Of a stretch of DNA of 64,000 nucleotides, positions 50,380 through 63,480 are shown one piece after another. The stretch's first letter is position 1, and the number at the start of each line of letters is the position of its first letter. The notes under the pieces were generated by a model. The model searched no databases, had not been told where the DNA came from, and saw only the letters and a program-made list of their open reading frames with translations. The DNA comes from Sipunculus nudus (Eukaryota > Annelida > Sipuncula > Golfingiida > Sipunculidae), in contig CM049316.1 of the NCBI GenBank assembly GCA_026874595.1, positions 15,959,839 through 16,023,838 on the forward strand. The letters run 5' to 3'. The translations under genes were made by a program, and so were the position numbers.

Positions 50380-50426
<47 letters not shown>
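50336..50426. mobile_element. Single arm of the 6.8-kb-type hairpin element, followed by (TA)n
   Basis: actagtctatcc..ggcgtcactctttatcttta matches the right arm of the 6.8-kb hairpin and is again followed by a (TA)n tract (50,382-50,426). The left arm is missing. Confidence 0.65.
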
Positions 50427-50429
<3 letters not shown>

Positions 50430-51452
50430 TGAATATATGCCGCGCACAGTATAATTTGTATTTAATGTATTTAAATAGCTTTATTAACCTACAAAACACT
50501 TGAACAGAACAGCAATAATTTTACTGATAAAATTCGACCAGTTAAAGTGCATATAATAAAACAGGTATCGTTCGTTTGTACATCGGTGACACTGTTCTAC
50601 AGTCTCCAAGAGAGGCTACCTCGCAGTAATGGGCCGTAGATTATCAATAAATATACTATTTATTGCCAAATAATTGGCACTAGAATTTTGCTTATCTGAA
50701 TGTACGGAGATAAAATTAATATTTCTGCTTGTGTAATATTGTAAGGATTATCCTAGTACATATTATGTATATAAATAAACCTCCTTTCAGTAACCTATGA
50801 TTATTGCGTAGGTCACAACCTTTTATTCGTACTTCAGAAGAAAACGACGTTTTTCCTTGAAGAAATATGTCTGAGTTAAACAAATTGGGCTAAATAGTTG
50901 TTTGAAGGCTCATCGGGCATTATCCAGATGGCGCTGGTGCTTGCGCTCAGATCTTCAACATATAATCAATGAGGCTTTTATTAACGGCTCATTAGAATCT
51001 ATTATAAACATAAGTTAACTATATATATACCTCAAAATCAAATGTTTTACTTGTCATTGATCGAAGCACGATGGATTCACATGATATTGATTCACCGCGT
51101 TGTGTGATCAACCAAGTACAAACATTTTACAAATGTAATGGCATTATTCTGTCAGGAAAATGAATAAATATATGTGGAACTCAGGTTTATAAAAAAAAAT
51201 ACTTCTTGTACAAACACCGCCTCAACGCAACATCACTGGTGGAGCACCCGATTAACTCTGTCTGTGTCTCCGTTTCCGTTTGTGAATTCAACGTGTATGG
51301 GTACTTTGATACTGAGAAGGAATGTTTGTAGAAAACATTACTGTATTTTATAAATCTGCATATATGTGTGATGTATGAATGATAAGCGTAGGAATTATGA
51401 TTGATACATGCGGATTATTAAATTTATAAATTCATCTTTTTTAACACAACTC

Positions 51453-51660
51453 TCAGCTCTTATACACCTCATTTTTTCTGTGTCTCTTTCGCTGGTTTTC
51501 ATACAATATTATCCAGTTTGCATCACCAGGGCTGGCACACACAGGGGAGAAGAGTGGCAAACTTACCAATGAGTGCTTGGTATGGCATTGTGTCTTGACT
51601 CCGTTTAAAACATGTGACACCCCACTCTTGTTGACCTGATAATTGGCCATGTGCAGCCTA
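51453..51660 (-). pseudogene. Fragment related to the 4.3-5.0 kb integrase-transposase region
   Basis: Minus-strand counterpart of 4,790-4,970 in copy A. With a frame change it reads WGVTCFKRSQDTMPYQALIG, loosely like the segment before the AERM stretch in the KRAB-A-2-like integrase family. The Cys-rich end seen in copy A is absent. Very decayed. Confidence 0.35.
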
Positions 51661-52356
51661 ATAAACTTGATAAACTATAGAGCGATTAAACACTAAAGAG
51701 ATATGGACCAACCCTACTGTATAACCGCTGCATTGGGAGTGTACCTGATTCTTCTAGACAAATTACACCGGATTTTGATAAGCCTGTTTGTGGCAACATA
51801 TTCATACACGCATCACAACTTCGGTAGGAAAAGCAAATGAATTTCTCAATGTTAACCTCTACATGTAAACATGTAGAGGTCTACCATTGATAGTGTACAA
51901 TAACAGGCTATATGGTCTATTGAAATGTTGCAAGTACTTAGTGATATTTTCCTGTACCTAGATTGCAGCAACTATGATAGAAATGTTCTTTATTGTCTCC
52001 AATGATCTTTTTAGGTCTTTGTAGAACTTCTTTGAAGCTCCAATAAAAGCACGCATTCACGGGCACAGCTAAGTTATTGCTAACATTAAGGACAAAGCGA
52101 TTCAATTTGATAGTTGCTGATGTTGCTGTTGCGGAGTGTTCAGTAAAACCACGCTTTTAGTATAACTATATATATAGCTTCATAAGACTACTTCCCGGTC
52201 GACAGATACACGTAAAGCTGATTTACGCATCATCCAATGGGTTAGGTGGTTGACAAGTTTTCTATAACCAATCAAATATTTTGCTGATAATATACATATT
52301 CACACCATCTGAATTATGTTTACAACCAATTTCCATGACATTGCCCTCTGAATTAT

Positions 52357-52578
52357 GTGAACAATTTGGGCACATTGTGTCCTGCAGCGGAACAAAATAT
52401 TGGATACAGCACAACATATACACAGATGCCTTATTTTGAAATGTCCCTGTCAAAATACAAACACCTAGATGAGAATCCAGCTTTTATTTACACACAAAAG
52501 TCAGTTAGAAGCAAAGTCTCAGTCAAGGAGTTACACCTCAATGCTAAATGCTCAGGGTGTCCCTGCAATATTTCATAG
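52357..52578 (+). pseudogene. Decayed coding-like segment of unknown function (copy B)
   Basis: A 73-codon frame (..NIGYSTTYTQMPYFEMSL.., ..KSVRSKVSVKELHLNA.., CPCNIS) whose copy A counterpart at 5,747-6,019 needs one frameshift. No family is recognised. Confidence 0.3.
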
Positions 52579-53272
52579 GGTGTATTATCTAAAACTTCTA
52601 AATAAAAGGGAAATTAAATTACGCCTTTAAGATAGACTAACATAATTATTATCCGACAAGTGAAAAATACATTCTCAGATGTTCTGGGAAGCATGGGCTT
52701 GATTGTGTCCCTCATTGCTAATTCTGTCATAGAATATTATTCGCAATGGGCTGTGTAATTTTTAAAATGCTCAGGTTCACATGGACACAGATTTACTGAC
52801 TGCTTTCTTTAAAGTCCGAGATGATGTGACGAGGATGTAATGGGTGGTATCTAAGACGTCCCACATAACCAGGCAAGAGATTTTGATGAGCATTTGGAAA
52901 AAAAATCAAACTCGGACATATGTTAAACCCTAGTGACAGCGTGGCGGTTTATATTTGGATTAGGTGTTTTATGACAAAAAAAAAAAGAACAGACACATCT
53001 TCTATTCATTGTCACTCCTGAAAAGGAAGCAGTAAAAGAATATAAAAAACAAAACATTTTGAGGAATATTACACTTATATTACTGGTTCGTTCTCTTATT
53101 ATATCAAATATTTTATATGTAACAAACTTGTGAACCATCGAAAGGTTTAATTGAATATATAATATATGCAGTTTTGAATAGACATTTTCTGTTGCCCTTG
53201 AATAGACTTTGTCTGTTGCCCAATTCTATTCACTCTGTTAAATAAAATCTGTGTAAACTACAATATGCAGTT

Positions 53273-53830
53273 AATAAATTTATATGGAATGGTAAAAAGC
53301 CAAAGGTGAAGTACAACACTGCAATTAGCCAATACAGTAAAGGTGGTCTGAATTTTCCAGATAAAAAATTAATGATAAAAGCTCAGCAAGTACTGTGGAT
53401 AAAAAGACTTATTCTTGAACAGGGTAATCCCTGGACTAAGTTGGTTTTAAAAAACATCTTGCAATAATTGGGGATGTGAACTTCATCAGAATAAACTTTG
53501 ATGTTAATAAGACAAAAACGTTAAATTTTCTACCTACATTTCATAAAAAAAACTTTAATGTCATGGCCTGGAATAATATGTTGTTTAAATCTGAAATCAG
53601 TCTGTGTTCTATAAAAACATTCTAGTTGTATACCCAAAAATTTGTATAACATACTTGATCATCAGCAAACTGTTAATAATTTTAGATATAATAACATTCA
53701 TATGATATTGCACAGCTAAGCTCAAAATTAATCTATCAGAAATGTATAAGAGACATAAGCAGAATTAGAAAGATTAAATGGGATGAATACTGGGATGTAT
53801 CAATCTAAGAAAAAGAACAACGCCTCTCAG
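53273..53830 (+). mobile_element. 3' fragment of an L1/Tx1-like LINE ORF2
   Basis: From 53,273 a frame without its own ATG reads NKFIWNGKKPKVKYNT.., YSKGGLNFPD, IKAQQVLWIKRL and stops at TAA 53,465-53,467. 'FIWNGK.P..KY/R.T', 'GGL..PD' and 'K..W..RL' are typical of the region after the reverse transcriptase in L1/Tx1-group elements. Further shattered pieces (IKWDEYW-like) follow to about 53,830. It occurs in copy B only, where copy A has 6.55-10.9 kb. Confidence 0.65.
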
Positions 53831-55195
53831 CTATATATCATATATCACTAGATCGATACACCAGGGAATTCCAGTATAAAATTTTAAATAATTAATTAAT
53901 CTTTTAAATAATCTCTGAGAATATGGGAAAGCTGAAATATGTTGTTGTAGAGTAATCATGCGCAAAAAAATCATTGATTGGGCTGTGGCGGCCATATTGG
54001 TATTCCGACAGGTCTGTACTTCATTAGGTCCAGAGCCCTCATAGGTTCCAATCATGTCTGTGAATTTGGGAAAGCTGAAGTATGTTGTTGATGAGTTATT
54101 GCGCGCAAAAGAAAGTGTCGCTGACGGAAGGACGGAAGTAAGGAAGGACGAACTGACACGGTGATCACTCTAGGGCTTCACTTGTCAAGCGGGGCCCTAA
54201 TTATACGATTACAGGTGTAACGATTATCATTTCTGTCCTGTAACCCTCGCAGAGTTAAAGCCCATTGCTCTAGTTTAGCATATCATATCGTCATTGGGAA
54301 AACTACACATGCTGAGAGGTGTTCCATTTCAATAACAACCCAGAAGATATATAATATCTCCCAGCGTAAATATCTCTGAATGTAATAGTGGTATGCATCT
54401 GCATAGGATTCAGGTGTCAGGTCAAACTTCAAAGTGGTGTTCTCATATAGCTTAAGGATTTTAGTATGTTTAGAATGTTTTCGTAGATGATCTATATATG
54501 ATGGACCTATATGTTATATATACCATTGTGTCAATGCAGTGACAATCATCACATTTGTATTTCAGGGCCCGCGTTATCTTCCAGAAACATTACATTGGCG
54601 CCAACAGCTTAGTTCAGCATATAAAGTGGCAGAAACTTTAAGCGACATCTGAATTAACACTTACATGTATTTAACAATTATGACGCTCAATAAATGAACA
54701 AAATCAAGTAATTTTACGATTTAGTTCGAAAGCTGTCCAGAGTGTTTGCGTTATGCGTTCCTGTGCATGTTTATATGAATTAGAATTAATATATGGAAGT
54801 AACTGCGCATTTGCTGCTATTTATATAAACCTATGTTAAATGGTATGTTTATTCAAACATAATTCATAATCCATCAAATCCACAGAAAGATCGAGGTCCT
54901 GGTGCGTGACATATAAAACACAGACAAACAATAGCTTAGTTAGAGTGCAGGCCAACAGATAACGTAAACGCAAGGCCTTGCATAGTAATAATATATCATC
55001 AAAATGAACACAAGCATAACATCGCTGTTTGCATTTCTTGGCTAGGGTACGGTGATTAAGCATAAGTCTGTTATTAATATTAACTTGGATTGAAATGTAT
55101 GTTATTTTATTTATTATAACTTTTTACGTAAGATTTATTTAAACAAAAATTGTGTTAGGTTTGACACAGAAAAACATCCAGAGGTAAGGATTTTC

Positions 55196-58195
55196 CCGGT
55201 AGATGATCAAGTATGGCGCCGATCAATGGCTACACGACTGTGCTTGCTCCTGTCGTTTTTCTTATTTGTTCACTCTTAGTATCAGGATTTTGTTCTACAC
55301 ATACTTACGGAAGAGAGGATTTATACCATCTTCGCCGGAGTTATTATCAATTGGTTTATAATACACTCGTAAATGTGAATTTTATCGATGAAATTGTGAA
55401 CAATTTAGTTCACAAGTAAAGTCATTGTTCAGGCCAACAGAGACATTCTCGTAGACGGAGGCATGGCAAGCGGGGGGGGGGACTCGTACGCTTACGGAGA
55501 CGCAACACGCGGGTGCCTCTGCCAAGCATCATATTAACCAATGTCCTTCCTTCCGTAATATATTCGACGAATTTTGCTATCATGTAACCACTAAAAAAGA
55601 CTACGGTGAGTGCTGTGCATATTTCATCACCGAGACATAGCTTGACGATAATATCCCCGACTCCGCTGTGACGCCTCCAGGTTTCGCTATTTTACGTCAT
55701 AACTGTCAATTTGACTGTGTTGCTAAAATAAAGGGTGGCGGAGTGTGTTTTCAACGAAAAATGGTGTAAGGACACGAAAGTGATTTCTAGATCATGTACC
55801 CCAGAGTTGGAATCTCTGTCAATTAAGTGTCGCCCCTTATACCTGCAAAGGGAACAGCTGTCAAGCATTGTGACTGAAAACGAGAATAAAAACCCAGGGG
55901 TTATTAACATTATAGCTGGAGACTTCAACCATACTAATTTGAAAAAAATGCCTACCGAAATATTATCAGCATGTTAACTGTAGAACACGATATGGCAAGG
56001 TTATGGATCATTGTTACACCACGATTAAAGACGCGTACAAGTCTCTACGACGCGCCCAGCTCGGTGACTCCGATCACAACATGGTTCAGCTTGTGCCCCA
56101 GTATCGCCAGCAACTAAACCATGGAAAGCCTATTGTTAAGTCCATCCCACAATGGAGCGAAACCACCATTCAATCCCTTTAAGGCTGCTACGCTTGCACT
56201 GATTGGTCTGTGTTGTTGAACGATAATTTATACAAGAGCACAGAGTTGGTTGTTGATTACCTGAGATTCTGTCAGGCGCTACGCATACCGCTTGATGTAA
56301 GTTACAGAGTAACCGATTAAAAAAAAACATGGTTCAACCGTTCAATCAGATATAAATTGATTGACAGAGACATGGCATATCGATGTGGTGACTCAAAAAT
56401 ATTTAAAAAAAAGCTAAATATGAAGTTAGACATGCCATCAAATTCGCTAAAATCAAATATACGGAAAAGCTGGAATCTGTTCTACGGACAACGGATGATT
56501 CCAGCCAGCTGTGGCAGCGCATAAAGGCAATTGTACCGTACAAAAGTAAACTGAGTACTCACCCTATATTAGACGATCCGAATCTTCCTGATGAATTAAA
56601 CAAATTTTATGCTCGCTTTGATCGGCCTGAAACCCTTTCTGAGAAAACATCATGTGACGGTCCGTCTCCATTTGTTATAGAAACTTTAGATATCAAGAGA
56701 ATTCTTGCCTGCTTAAACATACGCAAGTCGGCTGGTCCTGATGGTTTCACACCGCGACTGTTAAGAACTTGCGCCGATGAAATATCTGGTGTTTTCACTC
56801 TTCTTTTTAACTGGTCCTTGCGTTCGTGTACAGTGCCAGAGCTCTTTAAACGACCTGTGATTATTCCTGTCCCGAAAAAATCCCATGCACCATGTTTGAA
56901 TGACTATCGTCCTGTTGCATTAACTTCTGTAATTGCCAAGAGTTTTGAGCGACTGGTGTTAAATTATCTTAAATGCTGTATTTCAGAAACTTTTGATCCT
57001 TTTCAGTTCGCCTATCGTAGTAACCGCTCAACAGATGACGCTGTATCATTCACACTTTACCGTATTTTAAAACATGTAAGGGTTTCATTCATTGATTTCA
57101 GCTCAGCATTTAACAATATCCTTCCCCATAAATTAATCAGAAAACTATCAAAACTGGGTCTTAATATTAACATGTGTAACTGGATCTTAGACATTTTTAC
57201 AAATCGGCCTCAAGTGGTTGAGATTGGTAATATTATATCCGAAGAATTGGTCTTAAACACTGGAGTACCCCCAGGTAGTGTGCTTTCACCACAACTGTAC
57301 TCTCTATTCACCTATGACTGTGTCTCTACTTCTGATGATTGCCTCATTGTAAAATTTGCAGATGACACAACAGTTTTTGGGCTTATCCAGGGAAATAACG
57401 AAAGTGTTTACTGCAATGAAATAAAAACTTTAACTTCGTGGTGCTCTGAAAATAATCTGGAGTTAAATGTAAAGAAAACCAAGGATATGATAATTGATTT
57501 TAGACGGAAGAAAACTAAAATATTCCCCTTAGTATTTGAAGGCTCCAAAGTCGAAATCATTTAGGAATTTTTTGTTTCTTCTGATTTGAAGTGGGCAGAA
57601 AATGTTAATTACTGCGTAAAGAAGGTAAAACAACGTTTATTCTCTCTAAGGAACCTAAAAGATTTCGGGCTCAGTCAACCGATTTTATTAAAGTTTTATC
57701 GGGCGGTATTTCAGGAAGTCCTGACGTTGTCAGTCACTGTATGGGGAGGCAGTATCACGGTCGAGGAAGGGAACCGTCTTTCGAGGGTAGTTAGAACAGC
57801 TGAGAGGATCATTGGGGTTCCTTAACCCACAGTTGACTCCATATTTCAAACACGATTGTTGAAGAAAGCAAACGACATTATAGAAGACTATAGTCATCCG
57901 GCGCATTATTTGTTTTAAAAAATGAAATCGGGGGCTCGCTATAGGTCGCTATCAGGCAATTCCAAAAGAACTGAAACTAGCACTTACGCGTCAGCCGTTC
58001 GGGAATTAAATATATCATTTGCAGCACAAAAATCTGGTCAAACATTCTTAGTCATACGTCTTTTTTTCTATACACAAAGTTATTTTATTATTTCTTGTTT
58101 AATGTGTTTGTTTAAGCAAGCCAGTCAAGCTAAAAACTATTGTATGTGATGATTTTATTACATATATAGCAATAAACTATATCTTATCTTAAATT
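55196..58195 (+). mobile_element. CR1-group (Rex1/Babar-like) LINE, multiply broken, inserted in copy B
   Basis: Copy A is continuous here (about 11,600-11,630), so this is an insertion. The 5' part (55.2-56.3 kb) is an AP-endonuclease remnant: LYHLRRSYY, then AGDFNHTNLK and LGDSDHNMVQL, spread over several frames with stops. The reverse transcriptase is mostly in one frame, 56,818-57,564: NDYRPVALTSV, FAYRSNRSTDDA, SFIDFSSAFN, GVPPGSVLSP, and the catalytic FADD at 57,355-57,366. A stop at 57,562 and further frame breaks precede a C-terminal part to about 58,030. The 3' end is near tatcttatctta. It is inactive. Confidence 0.85.
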
Positions 58196-59062
58196 GTAAA
58201 TTTGTACATTATGCAACTGAATCTATTTTGCCATGATTAAATTTTCAACATTCAGATAAGATACTCGTGGATGTTGTGTAAATACGCGATAAATAAAGGA
58301 GAGGGTTTAAATGCTTCTGACGGGCCTCGAACTATGGCCAAGACAAACAAGCTATCTAGCCGCATTTCCGCATTAGCCGCAATAGGAAACTTCAAGGCGG
58401 AACTGCGGTTAGTCTAACAAGAAGGATACTGCCATGGTGTTTTCGCTAATATCTTTGGTATTTTTTTATGATGTGGCAGTTTAAACTGGTAAACATTGAA
58501 CTGTAAGGAGTATGCAGCCTATTGTATTATCTGTGTCGATGCTATATGTGGTTAATATTGGTTTATTTGAGCATGTGGAAGTATAATGAGTAAATAAAGC
58601 AATGTATATGAGGCTTACGTAATATATCTCCCTAAGAATAGTAGGTCGAACGTATATGAGGTTTATTTGTGTTAAGCCATTTGGCATATGAAGAACTAAA
58701 TATGTTTTCTTATTGTGAAAATATTTTATTTGTCCCCAAAATGTGAAATACATACATATTCAACCATACATCAGCGAGGTGTGGAATCGACCAGCAAACC
58801 TTCGCCATCCAGACAGTAGAGCAGAGACCACTGATCACATCTTTTATACAGCTTCAGTGGACATTTACTTTGCGCTTGTTATACGCCGCCTTTCCCCCTT
58901 TTTATTGTCGTATTTTTTCCATAAATTTCGTGCAAACTATGAGTTGGTGCATATGTTTTACTTGAACACTGAATCCAAATGAATTAATTAAAGCAAATTT
59001 GGTTAATAATCTAACAATGCTTATATAAAGATTGATTGGATACTAATTATGAACGGGTCTAG

Positions 59063-59065
<3 letters not shown>

Positions 59066-59096
<31 letters not shown>
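59066..59096. repeat. (TA)n microsatellite in intron 1 of the pseudogene
   Basis: About 15 TA units; not present at this length in copy A. Confidence 0.9.
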
Positions 59097-59101
<5 letters not shown>

Positions 59102-59368
59102 AATGTATCATAATGTACTATGTCGACATATACTCCCTAGGATGAACGTTCCTCTGCAAAAGTGCTCCATTATTTTGATACCCCATGGACGTGTAATCTG
59201 AGACAGATTTGGTAACTGACATTTATTTAGGTTCCATGGGAAGTAGTGTTTTTTATTATCTCTCCCTAATAATGCTATACTTTCAAATTATTATCAGGAT
59301 TTCGCAAAAGCAGACATGGATCAAAGACATCCGAAGAAGTAGTCATGCAATAACTGAATTAACTTTGG

Positions 59369-59374
<6 letters not shown>

Positions 59375-59436
<62 letters not shown>
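59375..59436. repeat. (TA)n microsatellite upstream of pseudogene exon 2
   Basis: About 30 TA units, 40 bases before the exon 2 acceptor. Copy A lacks it, so it expanded after duplication. Confidence 0.9.
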
Positions 59437-59440
<4 letters not shown>

Positions 59441-62400
59441 CTTGGTCCTGTTTTTGTTCTTTAACAACTTATTCAGGGGAGAAGATGATGGCTCCGGAGT
59501 ATAATCTTATTAAGAATATATCAAGCAACTACTCACCCGCGGCAAGACCGGTCAGAAACACTTCAGAACCAGTCACCGTTAATTTTACTCTTTGGATATT
59601 AGGTCTTTATGAACTAGTAAATTTCACTTATACGAATATGAGGTATATTTATGCATAATATAATAATTAATAATAATGTATTGTGTTTAAAAAATACACA
59701 TTTGTTGAATTCTGAATGATGCAACTGAAGTCAACAGCTGTCATCGCTTATTGGTAAGCCAGGTTGTGTTAGCTTTAAGTTTAACATTCCGTTGTTTGGG
59801 GGGGGGGGGGGGTTAACATTGCCATTCAGAGCAGAAATATTACTTAAATAGTTATAGAAATATATAAATATTAATACAGAAAAACTTGTATCGATTCAAG
59901 TTACATAGTTAAGTAGGTAATATACGTATACAATAGTCCCTTATACATGTGAATATAGGTGGAAATTTCTTCTTTAATATGCCTGCACATACACAGACTT
60001 GTACTTATAATTCACAGAACATGAAGAAAAAGATGCTGGTCACTCATGGATTAGTAATACTGGTAGGTTTGCTGTTGCTGTTTCTTCCTATATATATTAT
60101 GCAATAATGAGGATGATTTGGATGTTGCAAATATATCTAGCAAAAGTATGTTTTGTTACGTCTCAATATAACATGCTTTATTAAAATAATATGATATAGC
60201 AACACCGACAACAATATTTTCTGTCTCTGTTCAGACTTGGATGGATGAATTTCTCTCGTGGCGACCGGAAGATTTCTGGAATCAGACTTCGGTCGTTTTG
60301 GAACCAGATTCAGTGTGGGTTCCACCAGTAAGCCTGGATGATGGGAAAACAAATATGAGCAGGAGATTTTCATAAACAGATTTCCACCTGGACAGTTCAT
60401 GGCTTTTGCAAATACGGACCTACTCAAGTATTTGAGTCCAAGAGAAAAAGTACAGCATTGTTTGGTCTTTATCACTTAAGGTTTGAACATAATAACCTGC
60501 AGCACCTGTTAAGTCAAGTAAAATTGTACGTATAACGTTCGGTATGTTATTATTTCTGATTGATATTTGCAATGTAAGCGTATGTCTTTTATAAATCAAC
60601 GGTTCAGAATTGGGTATATTCATATAAGATGCCACAGAGCTACGAACTTGTGAATTGCTCTTTTTTTTTTTTTTTTTGCTAGAGATGACATTCTTACCCT
60701 GGAAATAACTTGTAGTACCAAGGGTCATACAGTTAACATAGAAAATTACTCTTCTTTTTCGTAAAAGCTTTGTACCGGAATAACTTTTATCATCTGAGTT
60801 GTTAGTGGTATCTCGACTATTTTAACATAATGGAGGCCTTGTGATCTGGCTCACTACTGACTGAAACAAAGATCTCTATGCTCCGTCAAAGAACATCAAG
60901 GGAATCCGGTGGTCCTACAACTTAAATCGGGTTGAATTTAACAATGGACATTATGTTTTTAAATTATCCATGTTTTTTTTATGAATATATAAAAATATAT
61001 AAAATATATAAAAAACAGAAAACATACTTCTCTAGGCTCAATTCATATTTTGTAAGGCTTTCCTGTCATTGAAAAATTGACGAAAATTGATGGAAATGAT
61101 CCTTATGATATGATAAACACAACGCCCGAGATCTGTTATTTCCTAGGATATACATTTTATCTTATATGTATAGACTATATGTTTGTTGCTATCAAAACCT
61201 GATAAGAAAATTACAATGTCAGAAAACTAACACTGCTTCATGACTTATACTTCAAATGTTGGATTCATGAGCTCAACATCAAAACTTTCTTCACAAGGTT
61301 AAATAGTATTAATCACAGCATTGATTGCTTATAGCATTAGCCGTTCAACACTAATAAACTAAACTGTTCCAGGGGAGTAGATACCCGAAAACGTCTGGAT
61401 GGAAGCAACATAGTTCATGTTCAATATGATGGCAAGATGTATAGTAATTTCGGATGGCCGTTCCCCAGTATTTGTGACCTGGATGGCACCTACATGCCAT
61501 ATGATCAGCACGTCTGTTACCTCACTTTCGCTGCTTACCAGTATCGGTCTGACTTACTTCAACTGGTACCAAATGAGGATAGTAACCACCGCAAGTTTTC
61601 CAGTGGCGACTTTGCTCTCATCGAAAATTGCATGCGCGTTCGGAAAGTGACATATGCAGGCTGCAATTATTCACGGGTCGAGGTGCGGTTCCTGCTCAAA
61701 CGATTACCAATGAGTACTGTAGTGACGACATTGCTTCCATCAGCTTTTCTCTCATTCTTAGCTGGACTAATGTATCAAGTACCAGTAGAGTCTGGAGACA
61801 AACTCACATATGGAGTGTCCATCTTACTGTCTGTTGGAGTCTTCCTTCTGCTCTTGGCCAACCAGCAACCGCCGACCACAGACTCCGTGCCAATAATTAG
61901 TACGTGTCTCAATCATATTTAAATATTCATCAGTACCATAGTTTAAGGTGATAACTTCTGAGAATATATATTTAGCAAGCATGTGCACAAAAATATAAGC
62001 ACTCGAAGTTACAACAGCAATGCTTGAATTAATGATTATCTAATATTTTTACAAGTATTTTGTCTGATAGGGATTATTGTCATTTCGGATAGAAACAAGA
62101 ATACCTATGAAAGACTGCTTTCGTTTGGAACCTCAGAAGTGTATTCAAACGAAATATGAAAGAAATTTCTCTATAATGTACTTAATAAAAGAACTTAATT
62201 TTATATGTTATTAAAGTATTTAAATGTATTTTGCAGTGATGCTGATATTGTCTATGATGGCTCTGATAGTGGTGACACTTTGAGTATCGATTCTGCAGTC
62301 GTCGTGGTACCACAAGAAGGAAATGCCAACGTTGCTGAAATACCTGCTCATTTGGAAAGGCCTAACACGAGCTCAGTCAGGAACTGCAGTTACTGAACCT

Positions 62401-63234
62401 GCTAAACATTTTCAAAACGAGAATCGTCATTCCAGGATCAGAGTGGATCCAGCAAATAATGGTTCTGAAGTGAATGATAACATTCTACAGCGACGGAATG
62501 TGGAACAAGAAGAGTGGCAGCAGTTCGCCAGAAGACTTGACCGTGTGTGTCAGACATTGTACTTCGTTTTCTGGGTGACAATGTATGTTTCATTCTTCAT
62601 ATTTGTTCCCGCATTAGGAGGCATTGAACGTGATACCTATTCATTCTTATATACCTAAATATTTGTTATGTTTCATTTAATATCTTCTTCTGTGAAAAGT
62701 GTCGCTTCCAGATCTTACAGGTCATTTTATTTTATATTTCATTCTACCGTTGTAAAAGAGGGTATTTAGGATATATATCAGCTTCAGGAAAGTTGTAGTG
62801 AGGTACATTTATTCAGCAATTTTCCATGTGCTGTAGTTTCTTAGAGGATCCAAGTCTTTTCACCCTACTATGTTATATAACTGCTATAGACAACGATGCT
62901 TTAAAGCATATACGCTATTGGCAGTTAATCAAAAGAGTAAAATATCACTGTCATGTATATTACTACTTTTTTGAAGTTTCAAAAGTTTACTTACACAAAT
63001 GTCTGACATCAAGGATTAGAAGAATGCGCAACAGTTGATAATCCTTTAGTATGATCAATGTATTCTTATGCTAAACATCTAAACGTTGATTAACCACACT
63101 CTCAGCCTGTTAAACCTGCCTCTCCCTTCATCGGAAATTTATCCATATCGGTTACTAATCATATATAAAAATAATCGAGGTTACTCAATAAAAGTGAAAT
63201 GTCTTATTGCGTTGCTAAGAAATTTGACCAACTA

Positions 63235-63480
63235 ACTTCTGTGGTGTAGAGGTGGAACATATGGATTAAGCCTGGAGATCATTGGTTCGGATCTCAGCCG
63301 ATCAGAATTTTTACGTTGGATCCCATAAGATGAGGTCTCTGCACACTTAATTTAAATACTGTGTGCAAAGGCCGGTATCACTTTTTTTGGGTTACTCTGT
63401 GTTAAGAGCCAGCAAATGGGAAATGTAAACACGTAGGTGTGCAGTAACTGAGCCGTGCTAACAAAAAGATATTAAATTAT
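63235..63480 (+). repeat. SINE-related remnant, copy B
   Basis: Better preserved than its partner at 17.04 kb: a tRNA-like head (tctgtggtgtagaggtgg.., B-box-like ggttcggatctc at about 63,284) followed by the shared body 'tctctgcacacttaat', 'gtgttaagagccagcaaa', 'cagtaactgagccg'. Confidence 0.6.

Larger units (their letters stand above)
58434..62658 (+). pseudogene. Cys-loop (nicotinic-like) receptor subunit, duplicate copy B, disabled
   Basis: Exon equivalents: 58,434-58,484 (degenerate), 59,477-59,616, 60,018-60,062, 60,235-60,344, 61,373-61,899, 62,237-62,658. Exons 2-6 have the same lengths as copy A. Lesions: exon 1 is shifted and stops at TAA 58,482, losing the donor region; exon 4 lost its GTAAGA donor through a ~5-base deletion at 60,345, so read-through soon stops; exon 6 has TGA at 62,281-62,283 in TM3, where copy A has GGG. 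The Cys loop, TM1 and TM2 remain readable. In the compared ~155 residues of exon 5 about 16 differ, mostly conservatively, suggesting it was functional for some time after duplicating. Confidence 0.88.

Noticed and set aside
59209-59658. 149-codon plus-strand frame overlapping pseudogene exon 2
   Set aside because: It crosses a (TA)n tract and reads intron. Only its end coincides with exon 2 of the copy B receptor.
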